A stretch of DNA of 51,992 nt from Planctomycetota bacterium (GCA_029260755.1 JAJDCQ010000233.1:1-51992); one strand, 5' to 3'. Shown: positions 7,816 through 17,411, counted from the first letter of the stretch. Notes: generated by a model from the letters alone, not told the origin. Program-made: numbers and translations.

Positions 7816-8484
7816 GTGCCGCCACGGGAGCTGAGCATCGTCGCGATCAGCGACACCCACAACCGGATCGACGCGGGCTTCGAGGTGCCCGCGGCCGACG
7901 TCCTGATCCACGCGGGCGACTTCTCCGGATCCGGACGCCTCCCCGAGCTCGACGAGTTCGCCGCGTTCATCCGCGCCCAGCCTCACCCCCACAAGATCGT
8001 CGTCGCGGGCAACCACGACTGGTGCTTCCAGCGCCAGCCCGAGGTGGCGCGCGCGCGCCTCGCGGGGATCTGCACCTACCTCGAGGATGACGGGGTGACG
8101 ATCGAGGGCGTGAGGTTCTGGGGCAGCCCCTGGCAGCCCGAGTTCCACGACTGGGCGTTCAACCTGACGCGCGGCGCCGAGCTCCGGGCGAAGTGGGACC
8201 TCATCCCCGAGGGCATCGACGTCCTCATCACTCACGGCCCGCCGCTCGGTCACGGCGACATGACCTTCCGGGGCGTGGCGGTCGGCTGCGAGGAGCTCCT
8301 CGCCGTCGTCGAGCGCCTCCGGCCGCGCTACCACATCTTCGGCCACATCCACGAGGCCTACGGGATCACCCGGAACGACCACACCACCTTCATCAACGCG
8401 AGCACCTGCGACTTCGGCTACCAGGCGGTGAACGCGCCGTGCACGTTCACCGTCCCGGTCCCCGCGGGCGAGGCGAACGCGTGA
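7816..8484 (+). CDS. Calcineurin-like metallophosphoesterase (MPPED1/2-like)
   Basis: Binuclear-metal phosphoesterase of unknown substrate. All core motifs are present in order in the 222-aa protein: SDTHN, AGDFSG, AGNHDW, THGPPLGHGD and FGHIHEAYG. Together with the small size and the C-terminal NASTCDFGYQ block, these resemble the MPPED1/MPPED2 subgroup. The GTG start at 7816 follows GAGGAGGT, a near-perfect Shine-Dalgarno; an upstream ATG at 7762 has none. Its TGA overlaps the GTG of the next membrane-protein gene by 4 nt, so the two are coupled. Confidence 0.88.
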   Translation: MPPRELSIVAISDTHNRIDAGFEVPAADVLIHAGDFSGSGRLPELDEFAAFIRAQPHPHKIVVAGNHDWCFQRQPEVARARLAGICTYLEDDGVTIEGVRFWGSPWQPEFHDWAFNLTRGAELRAKWDLIPEGIDVLITHGPPLGHGDMTFRGVAVGCEELLAVVERLRPRYHIFGHIHEAYGITRNDHTTFINASTCDFGYQAVNAPCTFTVPVPAGEANA

Positions 8485-9422
8485 CCGAGCCGGCGGCCGA
8501 GACGGCGCCCGGCCCCGAGCTCGACCCCGAGCTCGAGGTCGAGGTCGATCCCGAGGTCGTGCCGGACGAGACACCGATCGGCCCCGATGGCGCGCCTGCT
8601 CCGCCTCCTCGCCCGACGATCGACGCGCGCCCGCTCCTCACCGAACGCCAGCCCGAGCCGCTCGGGCGCGTCGCGGTCCGGTCGGTCGCGAGCGCCCTGT
8701 GCGGGATCGCGTTCTACTGGCTCCTCTGGGCGGCGTTCGTCTTCAAGATCGCCGCCGACTCCTACATCGAAGGCGCGCGCTTCTCGTGGGCGCCCTTCCT
8801 CCGGGGCCTCGGCATCGGGACGGCCTTCTTCGGCGCCTGGACGTTCGTCCACTTCATGCTCGAGGGAGCCGCCCACGTCGGCTGGCGACGGCCCGGCCCG
8901 CGCTTCCTCCTCTGCCTGGCCGCGGGCGCGCTCGGCCCGGCCCTCGGCGGGCTCGCCGCGGCGTTCGTCCGGGTCGGGCGGTTCCCGATCCCACCCGACG
9001 TCGCCGTGGACATCATCAACGACTGGCTCGAGGACATCACCCGGTCCATCCCCTCGGGGCTGACCGCCGCGGTGATCGTCCTCGCCCTCGCCGCCCTCGC
9101 CCGCGGGCGCGACCCGTTCGGCCGCCCCGACGGCGAGTACGGGATCTGGGACAGCGCGTTCACGGCCGCGAAGTGGGTGCTCGCCTTCCTCGCGCCGAGC
9201 CTCCTCATCGTCCTCGGACCCGAGTCGCTCGTCGGCGCCGTCTTCACGTCGTTGATCGTCGCGGGGCTGGTCGGCGCGATGATCTGGTTCCTGGCGGTCG
9301 GCCTCGCGTTCCTCGATCTGGTCGCCTGGGCGATCACCGACTCGATCCTGCCCCAGAAGCGCATCCTCAGGCAGGGAGATCGGACGATCGAGACCGACGC
9401 GTGGTCTAGCTACCCGAAGTAG
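8481..9422 (+). CDS. Multi-pass membrane protein of unknown function
   Basis: A 313-aa protein translated from GTG at 8481, overlapping the stop of the metallophosphoesterase gene (GTGA). The first 65 residues are Glu/Pro-rich and likely cytoplasmic. About six hydrophobic segments follow, for example ALCGIAFYWLLWAAFVF, GLTAAVIVLALAALA, WVLAFLAPSLLIVLG and LIVAGLVGAMIWFLAVGLAF. No catalytic motif or family was recognised. Its 3' end overlaps the convergent ATP-grasp gene by 13 bp, leaving no room for a terminator. Confidence 0.8.
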   Translation: MTEPAAETAPGPELDPELEVEVDPEVVPDETPIGPDGAPAPPPRPTIDARPLLTERQPEPLGRVAVRSVASALCGIAFYWLLWAAFVFKIAADSYIEGARFSWAPFLRGLGIGTAFFGAWTFVHFMLEGAAHVGWRRPGPRFLLCLAAGALGPALGGLAAAFVRVGRFPIPPDVAVDIINDWLEDITRSIPSGLTAAVIVLALAALARGRDPFGRPDGEYGIWDSAFTAAKWVLAFLAPSLLIVLGPESLVGAVFTSLIVAGLVGAMIWFLAVGLAFLDLVAWAITDSILPQKRILRQGDRTIETDAWSSYPK

Positions 9423-11911
9423 CCCATCGCCCGCCCGCTCTCGCCGTCGAGGACGACCCGCAGCGTCCGCGGCAGCTCCGCGTCGTCGAGATCGGCGGCC
9501 CGGCAGACGCGCACCGCCGCGGCGAGCGCGTCGGAGCAGTCGGGCACGAGCTGGCGGATCCCGTTCGGCGCGCTCCGCAGGCGCTCGTCGGCGAGGCGAT
9601 GCCCCGCCTCGCCCGGGAGGATCGCCAGCGGGACGATGTCCGCCTCGACCAGGTCCTGGAAGAAGTGCGTCCCGAACGAGGCCTCCGGCCGCACGCCGCC
9701 CTTCTCGTAGGCGACCTCGACGAGCATGCGCGTGTGATGAATGTCCGCGTAGCGGACCGGGACGCCCAGGTCGAGGTTGCGGCTCCCCCAGCGCCCGGGG
9801 CCCATCAGGATGAACGTCTCCTTCGCGGCGCCGAGGGCAGCGTTCACCTGGCTGACCAGCCGGCCCGTCGCGCGCTTGTCGTCGGGCGCGAGGCGCTCGT
9901 AGGCGACCGGATCGACGAAGACGACCCGGTCGATCCCGTCGATCACCCGGTTCGGGACCGTCTGAGCCGCCTCGAACAGGACGTCGCCGTGGTCGACCTC
10001 CGGCACCTCGACCGCCTCGCCGCTCTCGCGGTGGAACAGCGGCCGGCACTGCAGGATGTAGACGATCGGCGGATCGATCGCGAACTCGATGTCGACCGGG
10101 CTGCTGTAGGCCTCCTCGAGGTTGCCGAGGAGCTCGCGGAGCAGCTCGGGGAAGCGCGTCTTCGCGAGCAGGCGCTCGAGGGTGATCACGGCGTCGTCGA
10201 GGACGTCCACGTCGACCTGGCCGCGGAGCGGCCGGAGCATCCCGCCGCGCTCGACGCTCAGGACGAGATCGAGCCCGGTCGTGTCGTCGCCGGCCTCCTC
10301 CGCCGCCCGGACGAGCTCGCGGAACGGGACGGAGACGACCTCGTCGGTCTCGAGGTCGATCGCGTCGACGCTCCGCTGCGAGTAGCGGCGGATCTCGGCC
10401 GCTCCGATCTGCGGCCTCAGGGTCGGCTTCGTCAGCCCGACGATCCGGGGGTAGTCGTCGCCGACCCGATCGACCGCGTGGGTGCCGAGCCCCATCACGA
10501 CGCGGAGCAGCCCGTCCTCGGGGCGGAGCTCCTTGCTCCAGCAGTAGGCGTTGCGCGAGAAGCCGACGCCGGCGATCAGCGGGCAGAACCAGCGCCCGTA
10601 GGTGCGCCCGACGACCCGCTGGATCAGCACCGCCATCGACTCGTGGTAGTCGAGCACGCCGCGGTAGCGGCGATAGAGGAGCGGGTCGGGCCCGAGGGTC
10701 GAGGCGTAGACGAGCTTGAGGGCGTGGAGGAACGACATCAGCCGCTGCGAGGTCGGCCCGCGGTTGGCGATGAACTCGCTGTCGTACTTCCCCGAGAACG
10801 CCATCCGGAGGTTGTCCTCGAGGAGCGAGCTGCTCCGGAGGATGAGCGGCCCCTCGCCGATGTCCTCGAGGAGGTCGCGGAGCTGGGTGAAGATGTGGTG
10901 GGGGAACTGGCCGGAGAGGAAGCGCTCCTGGACGTCGGGGTACTCGTCGTGGATCTCGTCGGGCGTCTTGTACTTCTGGTTGTGGAGGTCCTGGAGGCCG
11001 TTGAACTCGAGGAACTCGTCGAAGACGTCGGAGCGAAGGAACCACGACTCGGGGTAGGCGAACCGGAGCTCGTCCCGGCTGCGAGCCGCCCCGGGCCGGG
11101 CGGACGCCGGGGTCGGCGGCGGCGACGGCTCCCGGGCGATCGCGCCGTCGTAGATCTCGGAGTCGGTCCGCGAGACGACCGAGATCCGCCCCGACGAGCG
11201 CCGCATCCCCGCGCTGATCCCGCGGACGAGGTCGGCGCCGATCCCGTTCGCGAGGAGCATGCCGGCCGCCTTCCCGCCGATCCGGCCGACGGTCGAAGCG
11301 TTGCCGATCATCCGCGCGAAGATCTTGCTGAACGTGCTCACCCGGAGGTGATGCCGGGCGACCTCGATGAACGGGAGCTGCTCGGAGAGGAAGGTGCGGA
11401 TCAGCGCCACCCGGATCTCGACCGCCTCCGACGGGTGGAGCTTGATCGGGGTCTCCTGAGGGCTGTCGAGGAACTCGGCGAGCGCCTCCTTCGTCGCCTG
11501 GAAGCTCCCGTGCCGCCGCAGGACCGTCCCGAGACGCGCCGCGTGCATCCGGCGGGCGCCGAACTCGATCGCGTCCTGGACGTAGCTCCGGTGAAGGGTC
11601 GCGAGGGCGGCGCCGAGGAGGCCCTTCTCGACCTCGTCGGCGAGGTACTGGAGGTAGGTGCGGTGCGCGATCGGGTCGGCGGGCGGCTCGAGGAAGAGCT
11701 CGCCCTGGGCGGCGAGCCGATCGCGCGCGGCCGCGGTGATCCCGTCGACGTCGACCTCGCCGCGGACGAAGAGATGCGCGATCAGCCGCGACTTGACCTC
11801 GCCCGAGGCCTCGCCGAGCCGCGCGAGAGCCCCTTCGAGCTCGCGGATCGTGAAGTGATCGCCGACCGGCTCCTTCTTCGCCCGCCGGCGTGATGAGGCG
11901 TCGTGGGCCAT
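9410..11911 (-). CDS. PEP/pyruvate-binding (PPDK N-terminal type ATP-grasp) protein, cytoplasmic
   Basis: 833 aa. The first 200 residues are helical and of no known family. A PEP-synthase/PPDK N-terminal ATP-grasp domain follows: GRIGGKAAGMLL near 209-220, GPLILRSSSLLEDN in the middle, and IVYILQCRPLF at its end, the family's usual QxRP close. It then departs from PEP synthase: there is no TSHAA-type phosphohistidine domain or TIM-barrel PEP domain. Instead about 200 residues of unknown type follow, with MGPGRWGSRNLDLG and ADIHHTRMLVEV. Phosphoryl transfer to another partner is possible, but this is inference. No signal peptide. A hairpin with a T-tract separates it from glutamate dehydrogenase upstream. 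Confidence 0.85.
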   Translation of the reverse strand: MAHDASSRRRAKKEPVGDHFTIRELEGALARLGEASGEVKSRLIAHLFVRGEVDVDGITAAARDRLAAQGELFLEPPADPIAHRTYLQYLADEVEKGLLGAALATLHRSYVQDAIEFGARRMHAARLGTVLRRHGSFQATKEALAEFLDSPQETPIKLHPSEAVEIRVALIRTFLSEQLPFIEVARHHLRVSTFSKIFARMIGNASTVGRIGGKAAGMLLANGIGADLVRGISAGMRRSSGRISVVSRTDSEIYDGAIAREPSPPPTPASARPGAARSRDELRFAYPESWFLRSDVFDEFLEFNGLQDLHNQKYKTPDEIHDEYPDVQERFLSGQFPHHIFTQLRDLLEDIGEGPLILRSSSLLEDNLRMAFSGKYDSEFIANRGPTSQRLMSFLHALKLVYASTLGPDPLLYRRYRGVLDYHESMAVLIQRVVGRTYGRWFCPLIAGVGFSRNAYCWSKELRPEDGLLRVVMGLGTHAVDRVGDDYPRIVGLTKPTLRPQIGAAEIRRYSQRSVDAIDLETDEVVSVPFRELVRAAEEAGDDTTGLDLVLSVERGGMLRPLRGQVDVDVLDDAVITLERLLAKTRFPELLRELLGNLEEAYSSPVDIEFAIDPPIVYILQCRPLFHRESGEAVEVPEVDHGDVLFEAAQTVPNRVIDGIDRVVFVDPVAYERLAPDDKRATGRLVSQVNAALGAAKETFILMGPGRWGSRNLDLGVPVRYADIHHTRMLVEVAYEKGGVRPEASFGTHFFQDLVEADIVPLAILPGEAGHRLADERLRSAPNGIRQLVPDCSDALAAAVRVCRAADLDDAELPRTLRVVLDGESGRAMGYFG

Positions 11912-11947
11912 GACGCGTTCACTCTATCACGAAGGCGCGGCGGCGCG

Positions 11948-11990
11948 AAAAAAGACGTCGGGAGTCCCCCTCCGCGGAGAGAGACTCCCG
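11948..11990 (-). terminator. Rho-independent terminator of glutamate dehydrogenase
   Basis: On the minus strand the stem CGGGAGTC/GACTCCCG encloses the self-complementary core CTCCGCGGAG. Five bases after the stem there is a run of six T. It sits 37 nt after the gdh stop codon. Confidence 0.85.
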
Positions 11991-12027
11991 AGCCGTCGTT
12001 CTGATCCGTCGCGAACGAGGCGAGCGG

Positions 12028-13290
12028 TCAGGCGAACGAGCCGTTGCGCAGGCGCACCGCCTCGGCGACGCGGTCGACCGAGACGAGGTAGGCGCCGAGG
12101 CGCGGGTGGACCTTCTTCTTCTGCGACATGTCCCACACCGCGTGGAAGGCCTTCGTCATCTTCTTGTCGAGGCGCTCGCGGACCTCCTCGGGCTCCCAGT
12201 AGAAGTTGGTCGCGTTCTGGACCTGCTCGAAGTAGGAGACCGTCACGCCGCCCGCGTTCGCGAGGAAGTCGGGGATCACGTGGATCCCCTTCTCGTGGAG
12301 GATCGCGTCCGCCTCGGGCGTGGTCGGGCCGTTCGCGTTCTCGGCGCTGATCTTCGCCTTGATCTTGCCGGCGTTCTTGCTCGTGATCACGTTCTCGAGC
12401 GCGCTCGGCGCGAGGATGTCGACCTCGAGCTCGAGGATCGCCTCGTTGCTGATCTTCTCGCTGCCCGGGAAGCCGACGACCGTGCCGGTGTCACGCTTGA
12501 AGCCCGCCACCTCGTCGGCGTTCAGGCCGCCGGCGTTGTGGATCCCGCCGCGACTGTCGGAGACGGCGACGACCTTCGCGCCGAACTCCTCGGAGAGGAT
12601 CTTGGCGTAGAAGAAGCCGGCGTTGCCGAAGCCCTGGACGGCGACCGTCTTGCCCTCGAGCTCGCCGAGGCCGAGCACCTTCGAGGCCTCGCGGGTGCAG
12701 TAGGCGCAGCCGCGGGCGGTCGCGTCGCCGCGACCCTGGCTGCCGCCGATCTCGAGCGGCTTCCCGGTGATGATCCCGGGGAAGTAGCCGTTGTGGATGG
12801 TGTTGTACTCATCCATCATCCACGCCATGACCTGCGGCGTGGTGTAGACGTCGGGCGCCGGCACGTCCTTCCAAGGGCTGATGAAGTGCCCGGCCGTGCG
12901 CATGAAGCCGCGAGAGACCGCCTCGAGCTCGCGCGGGCTCATCTCCTTCGGGTTGCAGATCACGCCGCCCTTGCCGCCGCCGAGCGGGATGTCGACGACG
13001 GCCGTCTTCCAGGTCATCCACGCGGCGAGGGCGCGGACGGTGTCGACGGTCTCGTCGGGGTGGAAGCGGATGCCGCCCTTGCAGGGGCCGCGGAAGTCGT
13101 TGTACTGAACCCGGAACCCGCGGAAGACCTTGGTCTCGCCGCTGTCCATCTTGACGGGGATGCTGAAGTGGAGCTCACGCATCGGCTCCCGAAGCATCGC
13201 GCGGATGCCCGGCTCGAGGTCGAGGATCTCGGCGGCCTCGTCGAACTGACGCTGACTGATCTCGAAGGGATTGAGCGTCTCGGTAGCCAT
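12028..13290 (-). CDS. gdhA: Glutamate dehydrogenase (Glu/Leu/Phe/Val dehydrogenase family)
   Basis: Interconverts glutamate and 2-oxoglutarate plus ammonia. The 420-aa protein has the usual length of the hexameric bacterial/archaeal type. It shows the substrate-side blocks PCKGGIRFHP and DIPLGGGKGGV with the catalytic lysine, the nucleotide-binding AVQGFGNAG (GxGNxG) and the C-terminal PDFLANAGGVTVSYFE. The ATG at 13290 is seven bases after AGGAGG, so the longer reading to 13353 is rejected. It is monocistronic: its own promoter lies upstream and a hairpin-T terminator downstream. NAD versus NADP preference cannot be told by eye. Confidence 0.96.
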   Translation of the reverse strand: MATETLNPFEISQRQFDEAAEILDLEPGIRAMLREPMRELHFSIPVKMDSGETKVFRGFRVQYNDFRGPCKGGIRFHPDETVDTVRALAAWMTWKTAVVDIPLGGGKGGVICNPKEMSPRELEAVSRGFMRTAGHFISPWKDVPAPDVYTTPQVMAWMMDEYNTIHNGYFPGIITGKPLEIGGSQGRGDATARGCAYCTREASKVLGLGELEGKTVAVQGFGNAGFFYAKILSEEFGAKVVAVSDSRGGIHNAGGLNADEVAGFKRDTGTVVGFPGSEKISNEAILELEVDILAPSALENVITSKNAGKIKAKISAENANGPTTPEADAILHEKGIHVIPDFLANAGGVTVSYFEQVQNATNFYWEPEEVRERLDKKMTKAFHAVWDMSQKKKVHPRLGAYLVSVDRVAEAVRLRNGSFA

Positions 13291-13367
13291 CTTCGGCCTC
13301 CTGGACTCGGAGAGGGCGAGAGCCGCCGCCCCTCGACGGCCCCGACCGCTCACTTCAAGAGCCGGGT

Positions 13368-13396
13368 TTTCTAACGCCGGGCCATCCCCGTGTCAA
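13368..13396 (-). promoter_or_regulatory. Sigma-70 promoter of glutamate dehydrogenase
   Basis: On the minus strand a perfect TTGACA (13396-13391) and TAGAAA (13373-13368) are 17 bp apart. The promoter is about 80 bp upstream of the ATG, in the 234-bp gap after the histidine kinase gene. Confidence 0.75.
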
Positions 13397-13524
13397 GAGT
13401 CGGGGTGGGCCCGGCCGTCGTCTCCGGGGCGGACCCCCGACGGCGGCGCCTCCTCGAGGCCCGGCGGGAGAGAAGCTTCGAGCATTCGAGCGTGTCGCCG
13501 ATCAGCGTCGCGCTGCCGAAGGAG

Positions 13525-16071
13525 CTAGACGGCGATCGCGCCGCTGCCGCCTCCGCCCCCGTTCGACGGCGTGCGGGTCGCCTCGGGCGAGTGGGCGGGC
13601 AGGGTGATCGTGAAGCACGTCCCGGCCCCCTCCTCGCTCTCGACCTCGATCCGGCCGCCGTGCTGGCCGATGATGCCGAAGGTCACGGCGAGGCCGAGGC
13701 CGGTGCCCTTGCCCTGGGCCTTGGTCGTGTAGAACGGGTCGAAGATCTTCTTCAGGACCGGGCGGGGGATCCCCGAGCCGCTGTCCCGGACCGAGAGCTC
13801 GACCGTGCCGGCGGTGCAGCGGGCGGGGTCGAGCTTCCCGACCCGCACGACGCTCTTCTTCCCCTCACCGCCTCGCACGCCCGACTCCGAGAACGCGTCG
13901 TCGCGCACGCCGCTCTCGGCCATCATCTGGACGCCGCTCTGATCGAGCCCGATCGGGTCGCCCGACGCCGCGCCGACCCGCGCCCGGAGCGACAGCGCCC
14001 CGCCGTCGGGCATCGCGTGGGCCGCGTTGATCGCGAGGTTCACGACGACCTGGACGAGCTGCCCCTCGTCCCCGAGGACCGGCGGCGTCCCCGGCTCGAC
14101 GTCGCGATGCACCGTCACCTGGTCGAACAGGTTCTGGTGGCTGACGACCCCGAGCGCCCGCTCCATCACCGCGCCCATGTGGACCGGGCTGTGCCCCCCG
14201 CTGCTCTTGCGCGAGAAGTCGAGCAGGCTCTTCGCGATTCGACCGACCTGCTCGGCGTTCGCCTCGATCGTCCGCACCCGCTCGAGCATCTCCTCGTCGC
14301 GGTCGTCCGCCTCGACGAGCTCCTCCGCGAGGAGCTGGGCGAACATCGAGATCGCGCCGATCGGGTTGTTGATCTCGTGGGCGACGCCGGCCGCCATCTC
14401 GCCGATCGTCGAGAGGCGCTCGTTGTGGACGAGCTGATCCTCGAGGCGCTTACTCTCGGTGACGTCGCGGCAGTGCTCGATGACGGCCCAGACCTCGCCG
14501 TGGGTCCCCTGGAGGGGATAGCACGAGACGACGCTGACCTCGCCGGTGTTCGGATCGCGGAGCTCGGTCGAGTAGGGCTTGCCCGTCTCGAAGACGCGGT
14601 CGACGGGGCAGTCGCGCTCGCAGGCGGGCGAGCGGGCGTCGAGCGTCCGGTAGAGGGAGTAGCAGGTCTTCCCGAGCAGGTCCTCGCCGTAGCGCTCGGT
14701 CGCGCCCCGGTTCGCCCGGAGGATCCGGTAGTCGCGCGCCTGAACGACGATCGGATCGTTGATCGCGTTGAAGAGCGAGGTGAGGAACCGCTCGCTCGCC
14801 TCGCGCTCGGACAGGAGCCGGCGGAGATACGTCGCCTCGGTCCGCGACTTCACCTGGGCCACCAGCAGCCGCGTCATGAAGAAGGCGGCGCTGGCGACGA
14901 GGATCACCATCGCGATGCCGATCCGGAACACCCAGTCCTGGTGCCCCCGGATGACCCGGGTGAGGACGACGTGCGGGACCGTCGCCACGACGACCCATCG
15001 GCTGCCGGGACCGTCGGAGGCGACCGGCGCGAGGGCGACGATCTCGCGGTCGATGTCGACCGCCTCGACGCGGCCCTGCTCGATGAGCGCGCGCGTCCCG
15101 ACCGGGAGCTCCTCGTCGACGGCGCGGCGCGCCTCGTCCGGGTCGGCCAGGAGCGCCAGCCGGCGATCCGCGTCGGGGTGGAAGATCATCCGGCCGGCGC
15201 GGTCGACGAGGTAGACGCGACGAACGACGGTCGCCTCGCGCTCGGCCGTCGGCGAGGGCGGCGAGGGGGGCCCGGCGCCGCCGGGTGGATCGAGCGGCGC
15301 GAGCGCATCGGGCTCGGGCGCCGCGACGGTCCGACTCTCCATCCGGGCCGCGAGCGGCGCCGTGATCACCTCGACGTCGACGTCGATGAACACCGCGCCG
15401 ACGGCCTGGTCGCTCGTCTGGCTGAAGACGAGCGTCCCGAACCGGAACGCGGAGCGGGGCGACTCGGGCGCCCGGGCCGCCGCCTGCGGGAAGACCGGCG
15501 ACGGGAAGAGCGACCCCCGCGGCCGCGGCCCGGTGACGACGATCTCGCCGGCCGCCGTCCGCCTCACCGCCTCGAGCTCCTCGCTCCCGCCGAGCGACCA
15601 GCTCCCCGGACGGGCCAGGTCGTAGACGCCGCCGCCGTCCGGACGACCGCGCGCGACGATGGTCCCCTCGGCGTCGACGACGGTGACGCCGAGGACGGGG
15701 AAGTCGGCCAGCTTGCTGCCGACCCCGTCGGGGGCGCCCGCGTCGCTCGCGCGCCGCTCGTTCCCGGGCCCGACGACGTCGGCGATCAGGCCGTCGATCC
15801 GGACGAGGCTCTCGTCGCGATCGACCCGGCTCGTCTGCGGCGCGAGGAGACGCTTGAGATCCTCGTTGTCGGCGAGGAACGCGAGCCACGGCCGGGCCCG
15901 GTCGATCTCCTGCTTCACGTCGCCGGCGAGCTCGGTCTCGACGAACCGGTGGAGCTTCTCCTTCTCCTCGGCGAGGAGGTCGCGGGTCGTCGACTCGTTG
16001 AGCCGCCAGATCGTGAACGCGACGAGCCCGATCAGGAGGAGGAAGATCGTCGCGATCAGCGCGCCGCGCAT
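13525..16071 (-). CDS. Membrane sensor histidine kinase with a cysteine-rich PAS domain
   Basis: 848-aa two-component sensor. It has TM1 at about 4-23, a large extracytoplasmic sensor region (about 25-380, possibly dCache-like, with a Pro-rich insert), TM2 at about 381-404 and a PAS domain at about 425-540. HisKA follows with H565 in MAAGVAHEINNP, then HATPase_c with N-box NLAINAAHAMPDGG, DSGSGIP and TGLGLAV. The PAS carries C470, C484 and C488 (pattern C-x13-C-x3-C), often seen in PAS domains that may bind a metal or cluster. The start at 16071 lies 8 nt after the DUF2225-like gene. There is no response regulator beside it, so the partner is elsewhere. Confidence 0.93.
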   Translation of the reverse strand: MRGALIATIFLLLIGLVAFTIWRLNESTTRDLLAEEKEKLHRFVETELAGDVKQEIDRARPWLAFLADNEDLKRLLAPQTSRVDRDESLVRIDGLIADVVGPGNERRASDAGAPDGVGSKLADFPVLGVTVVDAEGTIVARGRPDGGGVYDLARPGSWSLGGSEELEAVRRTAAGEIVVTGPRPRGSLFPSPVFPQAAARAPESPRSAFRFGTLVFSQTSDQAVGAVFIDVDVEVITAPLAARMESRTVAAPEPDALAPLDPPGGAGPPSPPSPTAEREATVVRRVYLVDRAGRMIFHPDADRRLALLADPDEARRAVDEELPVGTRALIEQGRVEAVDIDREIVALAPVASDGPGSRWVVVATVPHVVLTRVIRGHQDWVFRIGIAMVILVASAAFFMTRLLVAQVKSRTEATYLRRLLSEREASERFLTSLFNAINDPIVVQARDYRILRANRGATERYGEDLLGKTCYSLYRTLDARSPACERDCPVDRVFETGKPYSTELRDPNTGEVSVVSCYPLQGTHGEVWAVIEHCRDVTESKRLEDQLVHNERLSTIGEMAAGVAHEINNPIGAISMFAQLLAEELVEADDRDEEMLERVRTIEANAEQVGRIAKSLLDFSRKSSGGHSPVHMGAVMERALGVVSHQNLFDQVTVHRDVEPGTPPVLGDEGQLVQVVVNLAINAAHAMPDGGALSLRARVGAASGDPIGLDQSGVQMMAESGVRDDAFSESGVRGGEGKKSVVRVGKLDPARCTAGTVELSVRDSGSGIPRPVLKKIFDPFYTTKAQGKGTGLGLAVTFGIIGQHGGRIEVESEEGAGTCFTITLPAHSPEATRTPSNGGGGGSGAIAV

Positions 16072-16079
16072 GTGCCCGC

Positions 16080-17411
16080 CTAGCGACCGGTCTCGACGAG
16101 CCGGAGGAGCCGCTCGGCGATCGCGCCGAGGGCGTCCTCGCGCCCCTCCGCGACCACCGACGCGAAGCCGCCCCGCGCCCGGTCGACCTCGCCGATCCGG
16201 CGTGAGAGGTCGGCCTCGAGGAAGCGATAGCGGCGGCGCTCGGTCGGCTCGCCCGGTCGTCCCTCGGCGAGGATCTTGGCGTAGCGGTCGCGGGCGGCGC
16301 CGAGGAGCCGGTCCTCCTCCTGGATCAACCCCTCGAGCCGGGTGAGCTGATCCTGGAGGAGCGAATCGGGGGCGCTCCGCGATCGCTCGCTCCCGCTCGC
16401 CACCCGCTGGGCGTCGAGGAGGCGAACCTGTCGCTCCTGGACGAGGCCGGCCCGGTGGCAGGCGCGCACGGCCGCGACGACGAGGGTGCGCTCGTCGAAG
16501 CGGGCGAGGTCGGGGCCGCCCTCGCCCGCGCCCGGCTCGGGACGGAGCGCCTCGCGCTCGCGCATGACCGCCTGCGCCTTCCGCAGCCGGTCGGCGATCT
16601 CTGCCAGCCGATCCCGCGCGAGCGAGGCGACGTAGCGGGCGGCCGCGGGGCCGTGGCGCTCGGCGACGGCGAGAGCTCGACGCGACTCGCTCACCTCCGC
16701 GATCGCGGCGGCGAGCGGGTCCTCGCGCCCCGCCCCCGGCGCCCGGCGGCGGGCGATCGCGGCGTCGATCGCGGCGAGGCCGGCGAGCGCGTCGTCGATC
16801 GTCGTCGGTCGGAAGCCGATCTCGGCCAGCGAGGGCGACTCGGAGCTGATCCGCTCGCGGAGGCACCACGCGGCTCGGTGCCAGAGATGCCCGACGAAGA
16901 GGCGCACATCGATCGAGGTCGCGCCGAGCCGAGCGAGCCCGGCCTGCTCGTAGCACGTCGCAGCGAGCTCGAAGCGACGGGCGGCCGCGATCCCGCCGTC
17001 CTCGGCCTGGGCCGCGCGCACCCGCGAGGCGACCGGCGAGCCGGTCCGGAGGGTCTCGCGGATCTTGCGCGCGTCGGCGTCGGTCAACGCCTGGCCGAAG
17101 TGATCGTGGAGCGCCGAGTAGAGGCAGCGGGGGCAGGTGATGACGTCGTCGCGGCCGAGCGCGGTCGCCTCGAGGCGGTCGCCGTCGGCGCGGCGCTCGA
17201 GGGTGTAGGCGCAGAAGTCGGTGTCGACCCCGCCGGCGGTGTTCTGGCTCTCGTGGATGGACGTGCCCGACACCGTCGCGCAGATCGGACACCGCTCCTC
17301 GACGACGCGCCGGTCCGCGCGCGCGTCCGGCGCGGCGAGCGCGGCGGCGACGAGGGCGACCGCGCCGGAGAGGGCGAGCGCGGCGCGATGGAGTGGCGAG
17401 GACCGCTGCAT
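16080..17411 (-). CDS. DUF2225-like protein with an N-terminal signal peptide
   Basis: 443 aa from the ATG at 17411. Residues 1-32 look like a Sec signal peptide (ALALSGAVALVAAALAAPDARA). Cys-containing blocks CPICATVSGTS (C41, C44), DTDFCAYTLE (C67) and ITCPRCLYSALHDHFG (C93, C96) follow; this is the zinc-ribbon-like pattern of DUF2225 proteins. The remaining 340 residues are helical and probably TPR-like, as in that family. Its role is unknown. It sits directly upstream of, and in operon with, the histidine kinase, so it may supply or sense its signal in the periplasm. A signal peptide on this fold is unexpected and should be checked. Confidence 0.78.
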   Translation of the reverse strand: MQRSSPLHRAALALSGAVALVAAALAAPDARADRRVVEERCPICATVSGTSIHESQNTAGGVDTDFCAYTLERRADGDRLEATALGRDDVITCPRCLYSALHDHFGQALTDADARKIRETLRTGSPVASRVRAAQAEDGGIAAARRFELAATCYEQAGLARLGATSIDVRLFVGHLWHRAAWCLRERISSESPSLAEIGFRPTTIDDALAGLAAIDAAIARRRAPGAGREDPLAAAIAEVSESRRALAVAERHGPAAARYVASLARDRLAEIADRLRKAQAVMREREALRPEPGAGEGGPDLARFDERTLVVAAVRACHRAGLVQERQVRLLDAQRVASGSERSRSAPDSLLQDQLTRLEGLIQEEDRLLGAARDRYAKILAEGRPGEPTERRRYRFLEADLSRRIGEVDRARGGFASVVAEGREDALGAIAERLLRLVETGR

